A stretch of 17,361 nt of DNA, from the NCBI GenBank assembly GCA_003223595.1, contig QHVR01000411.1, positions 1-17,361 on the forward strand, in the 5' to 3' direction. Below are positions 1-7,019 of this stretch, piece by piece. This stretch comes from Acidobacteriota bacterium. GTDB lineage: Bacteria > Acidobacteriota > Terriglobia > Terriglobales > Acidobacteriaceae. The position numbers and the translations under genes were made by a program. Under the pieces are notes generated by a model that had not been told where the DNA came from, searched no databases, and saw nothing but the letters and a program-made list of their open reading frames with translations. Each line of letters starts with the position of its first letter. Within the stretch, counting starts at the first letter, position 1.

Positions 1-865
1 GTACACGGCGCGTCTGGAAGAAGAGCTCGACGAAATCGAAGAAGGCAAAGAGAAGTGGCAGGACGCCATGTCGGATTTCTGGAAGAAATTCCAGAAGGAC
101 CTGAAGTATGCCGAAAAGCACATGGAAAACATCAAGCGCATGGAGAAGCCCACCGATGAGAAGTGCGAGAAATGTGGCGCGCCGCTGGTGATCAAATGGG
201 GCAAACACGGCTCTTTCTATGCCTGCAGCACCTACGATAAAGAAGATCCCAACACCTGCACGTTCACCAAGGAAAATCCGATCAACCTGCCCGACCTGGA
301 TTCGGCGGACATGCAGGGCACGACGCAGGAGGAATACTGCGAAAACTGCGGCCGGATCATGGTGCTGAAGCGCGGACGCTTTGGCCAGTTTATGGCCTGC
401 ACCGGATATCCCGACTGTAAGACGACGCGCCGTCTGGATCAGGGCAAGAAGGTTCCCGACATCCCGCTGGACGAACTTTGCCCCAAGTGTGGACGCAATA
501 TGATGATCCGCCACGGGCGCTATGGCGAGTTCACCACCTGTAGCGGATATCCCGACTGCAAGTACGTGAAGCAGAACTTCATCGGCGTGAAGTGCCCCGA
601 GTGCAAAGACGGAGAGTTGGTCGAAAAGCGCGCGCGGAAAGGCAACACCTTTTACGGATGTGGCAATTATCCGAAGTGCAAGTTCACTTCAGCGCATAAG
701 CCAATTCCGGAAAAATGCCCGAGCTGCGGCAGTGAGTACCTGGTGGAAAAGAATTTGAAGGCCGGTCCGGTGATCGCGTGCCCGAACAAAGAATGCGATT
801 ACGAGCGCGCAGCTCCACCGCCTCCCGAGCCTCCCGCCACGAGTGCGCAGACGGCGAGTTCCTGA
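1..865 (+). CDS. topA: DNA topoisomerase I, C-terminal part (5' end outside window)
   Basis: The reading frame is open from base 2 and ends at TGA 863-865, so only the last 287 residues are visible. The first residues (YTARLEEELDEIEEGK) match the end of the type IA topoisomerase core. The rest is a zinc-finger tail with five Cys4-type units: CEKCG...YACSTY, CENCG...ACTGYPDC, CPKCG...TCSGYPDC, CPECKDG...GCGNYPKC and CPSCG...ACPNKEC. In this family the core relaxes negatively supercoiled DNA through a tyrosine-DNA intermediate, and the zinc tail binds single-stranded DNA and RNA polymerase. The catalytic tyrosine lies upstream of the window and cannot be checked. The protein ends in a Pro-rich stretch (AAPPPPEPPATS). 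Five fingers is on the high side compared with the three of E. coli. Identity is nearly certain; only the start is missing. Confidence 0.95.
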   Translation, partial: YTARLEEELDEIEEGKEKWQDAMSDFWKKFQKDLKYAEKHMENIKRMEKPTDEKCEKCGAPLVIKWGKHGSFYACSTYDKEDPNTCTFTKENPINLPDLDSADMQGTTQEEYCENCGRIMVLKRGRFGQFMACTGYPDCKTTRRLDQGKKVPDIPLDELCPKCGRNMMIRHGRYGEFTTCSGYPDCKYVKQNFIGVKCPECKDGELVEKRARKGNTFYGCGNYPKCKFTSAHKPIPEKCPSCGSEYLVEKNLKAGPVIACPNKECDYERAAPPPPEPPATSAQTASS

Positions 866-889
866 GCGTTCAGCAATGGGCGGTGAGCA

Positions 890-925
890 TTGAGCCATGA
901 GCAGTCTGGTATGCTCATGGCTCAA
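890..925. repeat. Perfect 14-bp stem hairpin downstream of topA
   Basis: TTGAGCCATGAGCA (890-903) is exactly complementary to TGCTCATGGCTCAA (912-925), with an 8-nt loop. No T-run follows on either side, so it is not a standard intrinsic terminator. It is built from the TGAGC/GCTCA units that recur at 872-888, 1411-1437 and 3174-3272. The TTG at 890 is in frame with the next gene, but translation from there would run through the hairpin. Confidence 0.75.
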
Positions 926-940
926 AACTCATCGCTTAAT

Positions 941-946
941 GGAGGA
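941..946 (+). promoter_or_regulatory. Ribosome binding site that decides the GTG start
   Basis: GGAGGA stands 3-4 nt before GTG 950. It selects this start over the in-frame TTG at 890, which lies inside the hairpin 890-925 and has no such site. Confidence 0.7.
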
Positions 947-949
947 ACC

Positions 950-1414
950 GTGGCTAAGAAGCCCACAACAGCCGATGCCCATCTGATTCTGGAACTCTAC
1001 GATCTCCGCCGCGAGGCCGAGATGCGCAAAGCCCGCGCCTGGTGGGCTGGAGAATTCTTTCCTCAGAATGCAGACGACTTCATCAAGGTCGCGTGGGCGA
1101 TGGGAACTCCGCAAAACGCCTGGCTGCGGCAGGTGAGCGGTTATTGGGGGATCGTCGCATCGTTCGTCAATACTGGCCTTCTGAACGAAGGTCTTTTCCT
1201 TCAGCCCGGTTTCAGCGGGGAATTGTTCCTGATCTATGCCAAGATCCATCCTTTCATTAAAGACCTGAGAAAAAAACTCAATGATCCCAACGTGTTTCTC
1301 GAGGTTGAGAAGGCAGTGACTCACACCAAGTGGGGCAGGAACCGCCTGCAATTCATGGTCAGTCGAGTTGAGGTCATGCGCCAGCGGGCTACCGAGGCGA
1401 AAACCGGTTCCTAG
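950..1414 (+). CDS. Conserved hypothetical protein, DUF4760-like
   Basis: A 154-residue soluble protein with no signal peptide or membrane segment. It starts at GTG 950, directly after GGAGGA. The sequence is Trp/Phe-rich and charged, probably helical: ELYDLRREAEMRKARAWWAGEFFP near the start, then AWLRQVSGYWGIVASFVNTGLLNEGLF, then a basic C-terminal helix. The pattern resembles short acidobacterial proteins assigned to DUF4760 as I remember them; this has not been checked by search. No catalytic motif is visible and function is unknown. The gene is bracketed by inverted copies of a 17-bp repeat (872-888 and 1421-1437, 16/17 identical), which may mean it moves or was inserted as a unit. It is not obviously in an operon with topA or bioY. 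Confidence 0.75.
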   Translation: MAKKPTTADAHLILELYDLRREAEMRKARAWWAGEFFPQNADDFIKVAWAMGTPQNAWLRQVSGYWGIVASFVNTGLLNEGLFLQPGFSGELFLIYAKIHPFIKDLRKKLNDPNVFLEVEKAVTHTKWGRNRLQFMVSRVEVMRQRATEAKTGS

Positions 1415-1437
1415 CTCCTAGCTCACCGCTCATTGCT
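1411..1437. repeat. TGAGC/GCTCA-family intergenic repeat, right-hand copy
   Basis: The motif GCTCACCGCTCATTGCT at 1421-1437 is the reverse complement of 872-888 with one mismatch. The preceding bases CTAGCTCCTA are a degenerate extension of the same unit. It starts just inside the stop codon of the DUF4760-like gene. Confidence 0.6.
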
Positions 1438-1468
1438 CGGGCTTCTGTTATCCTAATCGGCTGTGCGG

Positions 1469-1636
1469 ATGATCTGGTGGTTTTTGATCCTGGGTGTGAG
1501 TTCGCTGGTGGTGGTGTGTGTGGCCATCGCATTGTTTCTGCACCTGCGATCGCACCTGCAGAAGGCTCATGCCTCGCACGATGGACTTCCAGCCGAGCGT
1601 GAGGCGCGCCGCCCGATCGATTCCATCGAACGCTGA
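1469..1636 (+). CDS. Small single-pass membrane protein, 55 residues
   Basis: The frame from ATG 1469 (or GTG 1463, two residues longer) to TGA 1634-1636 encodes MIWWFLILGVSSLVVVCVAI, continuing through ALFLHL to a charged, His/Arg-rich tail ending in PIDSIER. The first 25 residues form one hydrophobic helix and the tail would be cytoplasmic if the usual positive-inside rule applies. No strong Shine-Dalgarno is visible. It lies 30 bp upstream of bioY on the same strand and could be co-transcribed with it. The clear TM-then-basic layout argues for a real peptide, but no family is recognised. Confidence 0.5.
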   Translation: MIWWFLILGVSSLVVVCVAIALFLHLRSHLQKAHASHDGLPAEREARRPIDSIER

Positions 1637-1666
1637 ACCAGCGCTCGTCACAGCTGGAGCCTGATC

Positions 1667-2242
1667 ATGGAAAAAATCGCAATTCATACTCTTCCCGATA
1701 CCCAAGAGCGCTGGCTCGAATTCTCGCGCCAAGTGGCTCTGGTTGTGGGCGCAACTGTTTTCGTCGCTCTATGCGCCCGCGTTACGATCCCGTTAATGCC
1801 CCTCACGCCCGTCCCTCTCACCGCCCAGAATCTGGGAGTGCTGCTGGTCGGATTGCTTCTTGGCAGCAGGCGCGGCTTTGCGGTAATGATCTTGTACCTG
1901 CTCGAAGGCATGTCCGGCTTGCCCGTCTTTAACCCCTTGGGCAATGGGGGAGTTGCCCAGCTATTCGGGGCAACCGGCGGATTCCTTCTGGTTTATCCCT
2001 TCGTCGCATTCCTGGCCGGGTACATCTTTGAGCGGGGCACGAAGAGCTTTGCCCGGGCTGCGATTGCCAGCCTTCTGGCGGAGTTTCTCCTCTTCGCCGG
2101 AGGCCTGAGCTGGTTGTACCTGTTCACGCATTCGCTCGCGAAAGCCGCATACCTGGGGCTGTACTGGTTCATTGCCGGAGAAGTCCTCAAGATTATGCTG
2201 GCCGCAGGAGTCGCAAGCCGCTGGCGGCGCATAAAAATTTGA
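1667..2242 (+). CDS. bioY: Biotin ECF transporter substrate-binding subunit BioY
   Basis: A 191-residue polytopic membrane protein, the usual size for BioY. Recognisable family segments are PVPLTAQNLGVLLVGLLLG (about residues 48-66), GLPVFNPLGNGG (84-95) and GATGGFLLVYP (101-111), followed by further hydrophobic helices and a basic end (RWRRIKI). BioY is the S component that captures biotin in the membrane and works with a shared EcfA/EcfA'/EcfT module; no such energising genes are in the window, so they would be encoded elsewhere. GGAG at 1656-1659 stands 7 nt before ATG 1667. No BirA-type operator was recognised upstream. The gene is followed within 45 bp by mqnD on the same strand. Confidence 0.93.
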   Translation: MEKIAIHTLPDTQERWLEFSRQVALVVGATVFVALCARVTIPLMPLTPVPLTAQNLGVLLVGLLLGSRRGFAVMILYLLEGMSGLPVFNPLGNGGVAQLFGATGGFLLVYPFVAFLAGYIFERGTKSFARAAIASLLAEFLLFAGGLSWLYLFTHSLAKAAYLGLYWFIAGEVLKIMLAAGVASRWRRIKI

Positions 2243-2244
2243 AT

Positions 2245-2258
2245 GCGGCTTCAGCCGC
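2245..2258. repeat. GC-rich 6-bp hairpin after bioY
   Basis: GCGGCT-TC-AGCCGC forms a 6-bp stem immediately after the bioY stop and before mqnD. There is no T-run, so it is probably a small REP-like element or mRNA 3'-end stabiliser rather than a terminator. Confidence 0.4.
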
Positions 2259-2286
2259 CGAGGCCACAGGGCCCTAGAAGGTATAG

Positions 2287-3171
2287 ATGACAGCAGTTTT
2301 CGACACCACAAAAGCCAGTGATATCAGTGCGTCCGGCCAGCTTCGCGAGATCAAGGTCGCACACAGCCCTGACTCCGACGATGCGTTCATGTTTTACGGA
2401 CTGGCGACGCACAAGGTACGCACGCCCGGGCTGCGTTTCACCCACACTCTTTGCGATATCGAGACCCTGAATCAGAAAGCGCGCGAAGGCGTATACGACG
2501 TTACTGCGATCTCGTTTCATGCCTACCCGTACGTGCAGGACAAATATGCGCTGATGGCATGCGGAGGCAGCGTCGGCGAAGGCTACGGTCCGATGGTGGT
2601 CTCCCCTCGTGCATTCACGACCAGCGAAATCAAGGGCAAGCGCATCGCCGTCCCCGGCACGCTGACTACGGCTTACCTCGCTCTGCAGTTGTTTGCGCCG
2701 GGGATAGAAACCGAAGTGGTCCCGTTCGATCAAATCATTCCGCAGGTGCTGGAAGGGAAGTACGAAGCGGGACTGATCATTCATGAAGGCCAGTTGACGT
2801 ATGACAAGTCGGGGTTGCACCGCATCGTGGATCTCGGCCGCTGGTGGCAGAAGGTCACGGGACTCCCGCTGCCTCTTGGGGGAAACGCGATCCGCCGCGA
2901 GTTGGGACCACAACTTATGTCAACCGTAACGGCTGCGTTGCGGGAAAGTATCCAGTACGGGCTCGAACACCGCGAGGAAGCGCTTTCCTATGCCATGCAA
3001 TTCGCCCGCGACCTCGATACCGCCTCTGCCGACAAATTCGTCGGAATGTACGTCAACGAGCGCACGCTGGATTATGGTTCGGATGGCCGCGAGGCAGTGC
3101 GCCGCCTGCTCGATATGGGACACAAAGCTGGCGTGATCGGGCCAGAAGCGCGGGTCGATTGGGTGGGGTAG
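2287..3171 (+). CDS. mqnD: 1,4-dihydroxy-6-naphthoate synthase (menaquinone, futalosine pathway)
   Basis: A 294-residue protein of the MqnA/MqnD fold, which resembles periplasmic binding proteins. Diagnostic segments are HSPDSDDAFMFYGL near residues 26-39, DVTAISFHAYPY (71-82), GPMVVS (101-106), and AGLIIHEGQLTY around residues 161-172. The His in IIHEG (His166 here) matches the catalytic His of characterised MqnD enzymes, which separates it from MqnA. MqnD converts cyclic dehypoxanthinyl futalosine to 1,4-dihydroxy-6-naphthoate in the menaquinone route that replaces the MenF-E pathway. The start ATG 2287 has GAAGG 5 nt upstream. No other mqn gene is in the window. The first 20 residues (TTKASDISASGQL) are a poorly conserved extension. 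A role as an uncharacterised MqnA/D paralogue is the main alternative. Confidence 0.88.
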   Translation: MTAVFDTTKASDISASGQLREIKVAHSPDSDDAFMFYGLATHKVRTPGLRFTHTLCDIETLNQKAREGVYDVTAISFHAYPYVQDKYALMACGGSVGEGYGPMVVSPRAFTTSEIKGKRIAVPGTLTTAYLALQLFAPGIETEVVPFDQIIPQVLEGKYEAGLIIHEGQLTYDKSGLHRIVDLGRWWQKVTGLPLPLGGNAIRRELGPQLMSTVTAALRESIQYGLEHREEALSYAMQFARDLDTASADKFVGMYVNERTLDYGSDGREAVRRLLDMGHKAGVIGPEARVDWVG

Positions 3172-3173
3172 AA

Positions 3174-3272
3174 GCTAAGAGCTATGAGCAGTGAGCTTTG
3201 AGCTGACTCGCCTGAAATCGTGCTCAAGTACTTGCTCATCGCTCGCTGCTGACTGGTCACCGCTCATCGCTC
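3174..3272. repeat. TGAGC/GCTCA repeat cluster between mqnD and HAD gene
   Basis: The left arm (3174-3205) carries several GAGC units such as CTATGAGCAGTGAGCTTTG. The right arm (3228-3272) carries the opposite orientation, GCTCAAG, GCTCATCGCTCGCTGC and CACCGCTCATCGCTC. The two arms can fold back imperfectly. The core CACCGCTCATCGCTC closely resembles the copy at 1421-1437. The repeat happens to be open in the HAD reading frame, which falsely extends that gene upstream. Confidence 0.6.
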
Positions 3273-3283
3273 CGGACTCCACC

Positions 3284-3976
3284 TTGGCCCCACAGACTCT
3301 TCTCATCGACGCTGACGACACGCTGTGGCAGAACAACATCTACTTCGAGCGCGCCATCGCGCGTTTCATTTCATTCCTGAATCATCACGAGTTCACGGCG
3401 GAGCAAGTGCGCGAAGTTTTGAACGAGGTCGAGCGTGAGTGCATCGTGAAACACGGTTATGGCCTGCAGAGTTTTGCGCACGCTCTCGTGGATACGTTCG
3501 AGCGGCTCAGCCCGGTGCCCGTCAGTCCCGAAGTCGACGCCCAGGTCCGCAGCATCGCGAGGACTATTGAGAATCACGCCATCGAATTCCTTCCGGAAGT
3601 CCCGCAAACGCTTGAATACCTTGCCGGCCGCCACCGCCTGATTCTGGTCACTAAGGGCGCAATGCTCGAGCAGACGGGCAAGATTGATCGCTCGGGGGTG
3701 AAAAAATATTTTGCCGCAACTGAGGTCGTGGCTGAGAAAGACGCCCACATCTACGCTCACCTCGCAGAAAAATACGAGTGCACGCATGATTCAACCTGGA
3801 TGATCGGGAACAGTCCGAAGTCTGACATCAACCCGGCACTCGCCGCGGGACTGCATGCAGTGTTCATTCCTCACGGCGATACCTGGATTCTGGAACACGA
3901 GGAAGTGAATCCGGCGCCGTCGAATCAGAAGCTTCTGATCGTCGGTTGTTTCGCCGAGCTACGCGAGCACTTCTAG
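3284..3976 (+). CDS. HAD-superfamily hydrolase (phosphatase)
   Basis: A 230-residue haloacid-dehalogenase-type protein. From TTG 3284 it begins LAPQTLLIDADDTLW, carrying motif I with nucleophile Asp9 and acid/base Asp11. Motif II is LVTKG (Thr123), motif III is the Lys of VAEKDA (Lys152), and motif IV is GNSPKSDINPALAAG with Asp181. A helical cap lies between motifs I and II. Such enzymes remove phosphate from small metabolites; the substrate cannot be told from sequence. A longer in-frame start at GTG 3191 adds 31 residues derived entirely from a repeat (Ser/Leu/Cys-rich) ahead of motif I, so it was rejected. No clear Shine-Dalgarno precedes TTG 3284, so the start remains uncertain. The stop TAG overlaps the stop of the convergent epimerase gene in the shared CTAG 3973-3976. 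Confidence 0.85.
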   Translation: MAPQTLLIDADDTLWQNNIYFERAIARFISFLNHHEFTAEQVREVLNEVERECIVKHGYGLQSFAHALVDTFERLSPVPVSPEVDAQVRSIARTIENHAIEFLPEVPQTLEYLAGRHRLILVTKGAMLEQTGKIDRSGVKKYFAATEVVAEKDAHIYAHLAEKYECTHDSTWMIGNSPKSDINPALAAGLHAVFIPHGDTWILEHEEVNPAPSNQKLLIVGCFAELREHF

Positions 3977-4893
3977 ATCGTTCCCGCTGCCGTTCGTAAT
4001 CTCTCCGCGATGGACGTCGTGGAGAATGCGAACTCGTTTTTGAATCTGCTCCAGTCGAGCAATCGCGGGTTCCCGTTCGCGTGGGCGTCGCCCAGCGCGA
4101 CACGAATGTTGGGATTCAGCGATTGCAACTGAAGCTTCAAATCGTTCACGACCCATGACTCGCAAGGAGCGTTGTAGATGCAATGCGCTGGTCGAGGCGC
4201 CTGGAGTAGAGTCATCAGCGCTCCCGCGGCATCCTGCACGTGAATCAGCAGAACTCTCTCCGATCCAACATACGGAAGGGTGAGACTGGCAGGACGGCTG
4301 GTTTGCAGGAGCTCGAAAATCGCACTCCTCCATGCCGACGTAGTCGAGTGCGCCCCGGGACCTACGACGCGGCCGATTCGTAAGCTTACAAACTGCACCA
4401 GCCCAGAGCCTGTAAGAGCCTTCCCCATTTGCTCCACATAAAGTTTCGCCGCACCGTAGACGTCCTCCGGTGCGGCGCGATCGCTTTCTGAAACGAAATG
4501 ATCGGGAGAGCAGCTTCCGTAAATGCTTAAGGAACTGCCAAAAACGAAACGAGCGACGCCGAACTGCCGGGCCAATTCCAGCAGGTTCACACTTCCAACG
4601 ACATTCACTCTTGTCGCACGGACCGGGTCGCGTTGCGCTGCGGTCGGCAGAATTGCCGCAAGGTGAACAATCGTGCCGATCTCGTAATCCCGAAAAACTT
4701 TCTCGAGCTGTTGCTGATTCGTAATGTCGCAGCGAATCTTCGTTGTGGTGGATCGTTCTTCCGTGACGGCCGGTTGGATCGAATCCAAGGAGATCACGCG
4801 CTGATAGCTGCGCTCCAGCAGGCGCACGAAGGCGCGGCCTAGAAAACCTTCTGCTCCGGTCACGAGCACCGAATTTCGGACCTGTTTTTGCAC
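3973..4893 (-). CDS. NAD-dependent epimerase/dehydratase (extended SDR)
   Basis: A 306-residue extended short-chain dehydrogenase/reductase. The N-terminal Rossmann dinucleotide motif is TGAEGFLG (12-19), the acid residue near the end of strand 2 is in SLDSIQ, CDI (55-57) contacts the adenine, and HLAA is at 77-80. The catalytic region is FGSSLSIYG (118-126) with Tyr146 and Lys150 in VYGAAK. Family members epimerise, dehydrate or reduce nucleotide sugars; the C-terminal half, which sets substrate, does not point to one enzyme. The start is GTG 4893 with no obvious ribosome site; no better start was seen nearby. It converges with the HAD gene and diverges from the HD-GYP gene, so it is probably a single-gene transcript. 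Confidence 0.85.
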   Translation of the reverse strand: MQKQVRNSVLVTGAEGFLGRAFVRLLERSYQRVISLDSIQPAVTEERSTTTKIRCDITNQQQLEKVFRDYEIGTIVHLAAILPTAAQRDPVRATRVNVVGSVNLLELARQFGVARFVFGSSLSIYGSCSPDHFVSESDRAAPEDVYGAAKLYVEQMGKALTGSGLVQFVSLRIGRVVGPGAHSTTSAWRSAIFELLQTSRPASLTLPYVGSERVLLIHVQDAAGALMTLLQAPRPAHCIYNAPCESWVVNDLKLQLQSLNPNIRVALGDAHANGNPRLLDWSRFKNEFAFSTTSIAERLRTAAGTI

Positions 4894-4912
4894 AGCGTCA
4901 AAGAGAATCAGC

Positions 4913-4924
4913 CAAGGTACCTTG
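4913..4924. promoter_or_regulatory. 12-bp perfect palindrome between divergent genes
   Basis: CAAGGTACCTTG is a perfect 12-bp palindrome in the 100-bp gap between the divergent epimerase and HD-GYP genes. A direct repeat TACCGCAT follows at about 4942 and again at about 4975. The position suits an operator, but no known regulator site was recognised. Confidence 0.3.
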
Positions 4925-4993
4925 TTTTCATCTTGGTCACTACCGCATCAAACTCACTAACAAGCGGGTGTAATACCGCATGGTACGCTCAAG

Positions 4994-6277
4994 TTGCTCT
5001 GCGATCTGGCTCCCACTTCGTCCGTGGCGATTCAGACCAACAATTTACGTCGGCTGTTGCACACAGTCGAGGCGCTTTCGGAACTCGGTCCCGCGCTCAC
5101 GGCGGAGCGCGAGTTCTCGGAAACCTCGCGGCTGATGCTGTCTGCTGTGATGGAAGCAGCGGGCGCACGCGAAGGTGTGCTCTTTCTGTTCAGCGACAAG
5201 CCTGACATGCTGAGCTCCGCGTCAGCTTTGGGATTCGCTTTGATGCCGGATCCCGCCTTCATTCCTCTCCTTCCTAAACACGTGCACGCACTGGTCGCGG
5301 CCCGCGGACCCGTCGTGCTCAATTCGTCTACGTACTCTATCTTTTTGAGTTCGAACGGGAACGTGGCCCCGGAGCTCTTTAAGTGCCTAGCACCGCTCAA
5401 GGCCGGCGGACGGCTTGCCGGAGTGATCGCTCTGGGCCGCAGGCCGGGCGATTCCCTCTATGAAGACAACGAACTGGATGCGCTGGAACTGCTGTGCTCC
5501 TACGTCGCCCTGGCCGTGCAGAACCACGCGCTGACCCAGACCATCGCGCAGCGCGTTTCGGAAAATTTGAAGCTGATGGCTTCGCTGCACGGCTTTTACG
5601 ATAATGCCCTCGAAGCCTTCGCCACCGCAATCGATGTGAAACACGTCAACATTCACGGGCATTCGCTGCGAGTGGGGCGCTACGCCGCGTCCATCGGCGA
5701 CGCCATGGGGATGGAATCCAGTGAAGTTGCGGCCCTGCGCAGCGCGGGATATCTGCATGACATCGGCAAGGTCGCGGTGGATCGGAGGCTGTTCGGAAAG
5801 CCCGGGGCCCTGGACCCCGAAGAGTTTCGCGAGATGGCCGATCACACCACCGTCGGTCACGAGATCGTCAGCACCGTCCAGTTCCCCTGGCCCAGGATCC
5901 CGGAAACTGTACGTTGGCATCACGAGCGCGCGGATGGTTCGGGATATCCTGACAGGCTGATGCAGGAAGAGGTTCCGCTGCCGGTTCGGATCGTGGGCGT
6001 CGCTGACTCTTTTGACGCGATGACCAGCACGCGTCCTTACCGTGCGCCGCTGTCAGTAGGAAGCGCTCTGAGCGATCTGGTACGGCTCGCTCCGGAGAAG
6101 TTCGATCCCAATGTTGTACAAGCTCTTCTAATCCAGGTGCGGCGCGATGTCGTAGGCAGCAGTCGCTCTCCCCTGCTCGATTCGATGACCGTGAACATCG
6201 CCGCCGCCGACATCGATCATCTTGCGGCCACCCTGCAATACAAGGTCTCTCGAGGTAAGGCTTATCTGACGCCCTAA
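4994..6277 (+). CDS. GAF and HD-GYP domain protein, probable c-di-GMP phosphodiesterase
   Basis: A 427-residue cytoplasmic signalling protein. Residues about 35-185 look like a GAF sensor domain ending in a helix (LELLCSYVALAVQNHAL). The HD-GYP domain follows from about 205. It keeps the metal and substrate set HGHS (221-224), HDIGK (255-259), His284, His289, HH (309-310), DGSGYPD (314-320) and VADSFDAMTSTRPYR (336-350). HD-GYP enzymes hydrolyse cyclic di-GMP; the intact motifs suggest activity. The GAF ligand is unknown. The start is uncertain between TTG 4994 and GTG 5024 (10 residues shorter); neither has a good Shine-Dalgarno. No membrane segment or receiver domain is present. Two PilZ genes in the same window are plausible downstream readers of the signal. 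Confidence 0.9.
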   Translation: MLCDLAPTSSVAIQTNNLRRLLHTVEALSELGPALTAEREFSETSRLMLSAVMEAAGAREGVLFLFSDKPDMLSSASALGFALMPDPAFIPLLPKHVHALVAARGPVVLNSSTYSIFLSSNGNVAPELFKCLAPLKAGGRLAGVIALGRRPGDSLYEDNELDALELLCSYVALAVQNHALTQTIAQRVSENLKLMASLHGFYDNALEAFATAIDVKHVNIHGHSLRVGRYAASIGDAMGMESSEVAALRSAGYLHDIGKVAVDRRLFGKPGALDPEEFREMADHTTVGHEIVSTVQFPWPRIPETVRWHHERADGSGYPDRLMQEEVPLPVRIVGVADSFDAMTSTRPYRAPLSVGSALSDLVRLAPEKFDPNVVQALLIQVRRDVVGSSRSPLLDSMTVNIAAADIDHLAATLQYKVSRGKAYLTP

Positions 6278-6280
6278 CGA

Positions 6281-6307
6281 CGTTGGCCTTGACTGGGAGG
6301 GCTAACG
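6281..6307. terminator. Hairpin between convergent HD-GYP and DUF2306 genes
   Basis: CGTTGGCC (6281-6288) pairs with GGCTAACG (6300-6307) with one G-U pair and an 11-nt loop. It spans the stop codon of the minus-strand gene. There is no T-run, so at most it is a weak bidirectional terminator. Confidence 0.3.
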
Positions 6308-7006
6308 CTCTTGCGCCGTCAAATATCCGCCCGCACGTTCTAGCGCGAACTTCGAAAGCTGGACTTGATGGTAGCGCGTGTAGTCGATCCAGGCTTCTGC
6401 CGCCATGAAGGTGATCGTGAACCCCAGCCAGAACGCGATTCCAAAGAATTCGTGTGGCGTGAGGCGGCGGAAGGCGAAGAACATTCCCACGATCGGGCGG
6501 GTTGTCGCTACTCCTAAACCGATGCCGAAGGTGCGGATCATCCACTCACGGTGGCGCTCGATCTCCCGCCTTCGCGCGTAGATGTAAGCCCTTACCAGGC
6601 AGATCAGGAATGCGATGGCGAACAGAGTAGTGGCTGCCGTTTCGTTCGCTCCGCCGATGTTCATCGTGAAACTCATCACCAGGGCGGATACGCCTATGAT
6701 CAGGGCGCAGATGACGAGTAGCGTTCCCATGCGTCGATGGAATTTCAGGTTCCTCTCGCGGAATCTGGGCAAAAACTGCAACGGCGCAAGTCCGAGAAAG
6801 AACGCACCAGGCAAAATATGAATGAATGTCAAAGCCGCATCGCGGGCGAATCCGGCATCGAGACCAGAACCGACACCAGTCTTGCCGGCGAAATGCTGCG
6901 GCCAGAGCAGGGCGAGGCTGCGCCGGGTGACCGCGGCGATGCCGATTACAACCAGGAACACTACTGCAAACCAGAGCAGACGCCTGACGGACTTGGATAC
7001 GGGCAT
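6302..7006 (-). CDS. DUF2306-type multi-pass membrane protein
   Basis: A membrane protein of 234 residues from ATG 7006, with an N-terminal helix (RLLWFAVVFLVVIGIAAV), a loop, then helices starting FIHILPGAFFLGLAPLQFLP, GTLLVICALIIGVSALVMSF, TLFAIAFLICLVRAYIYAR and FGIAFWLGFTITFMAAEAW. The conserved pattern HR-RMGT after the second helix and HREWMIRTF between later helices is typical of DUF2306; the His residues could bind haem or metal, but this is not established. Possible starts are GTG 7027, ATG 7018 and ATG 7006; 7006 is preferred because GGGGA lies 5 nt upstream and it places the palindrome 7020-7076 outside the coding region. It is the last of a minus-strand row after the Rieske gene. 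Confidence 0.8.
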   Translation of the reverse strand: MPVSKSVRRLLWFAVVFLVVIGIAAVTRRSLALLWPQHFAGKTGVGSGLDAGFARDAALTFIHILPGAFFLGLAPLQFLPRFRERNLKFHRRMGTLLVICALIIGVSALVMSFTMNIGGANETAATTLFAIAFLICLVRAYIYARRREIERHREWMIRTFGIGLGVATTRPIVGMFFAFRRLTPHEFFGIAFWLGFTITFMAAEAWIDYTRYHQVQLSKFALERAGGYLTAQER

Positions 7007-7019
7007 GGAGGTCCCCATT

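Noticed and set aside
890..949. TTG 890 as the start of the DUF4760-like gene
   Set aside because: It lies in the perfect hairpin; GTG 950 has a strong ribosome site and fits the protein.
1448..1732. Minus-strand frame of 94 residues opposite bioY and the small membrane gene
   Set aside because: Composition is that of an antisense shadow (His/Gln-rich, no family), and it overlaps two better + strand genes.
3191..3283. N-terminal extension of the HAD protein from GTG 3191
   Set aside because: The 31 residues derive from an intergenic repeat and precede motif I, which is normally within the first 10-15 residues.
5868..6545. Minus-strand frame of 225 residues over the HD-GYP end
   Set aside because: Arg/Pro/His-rich shadow; the HD-GYP and DUF2306 frames carry clear motifs over the same bases.
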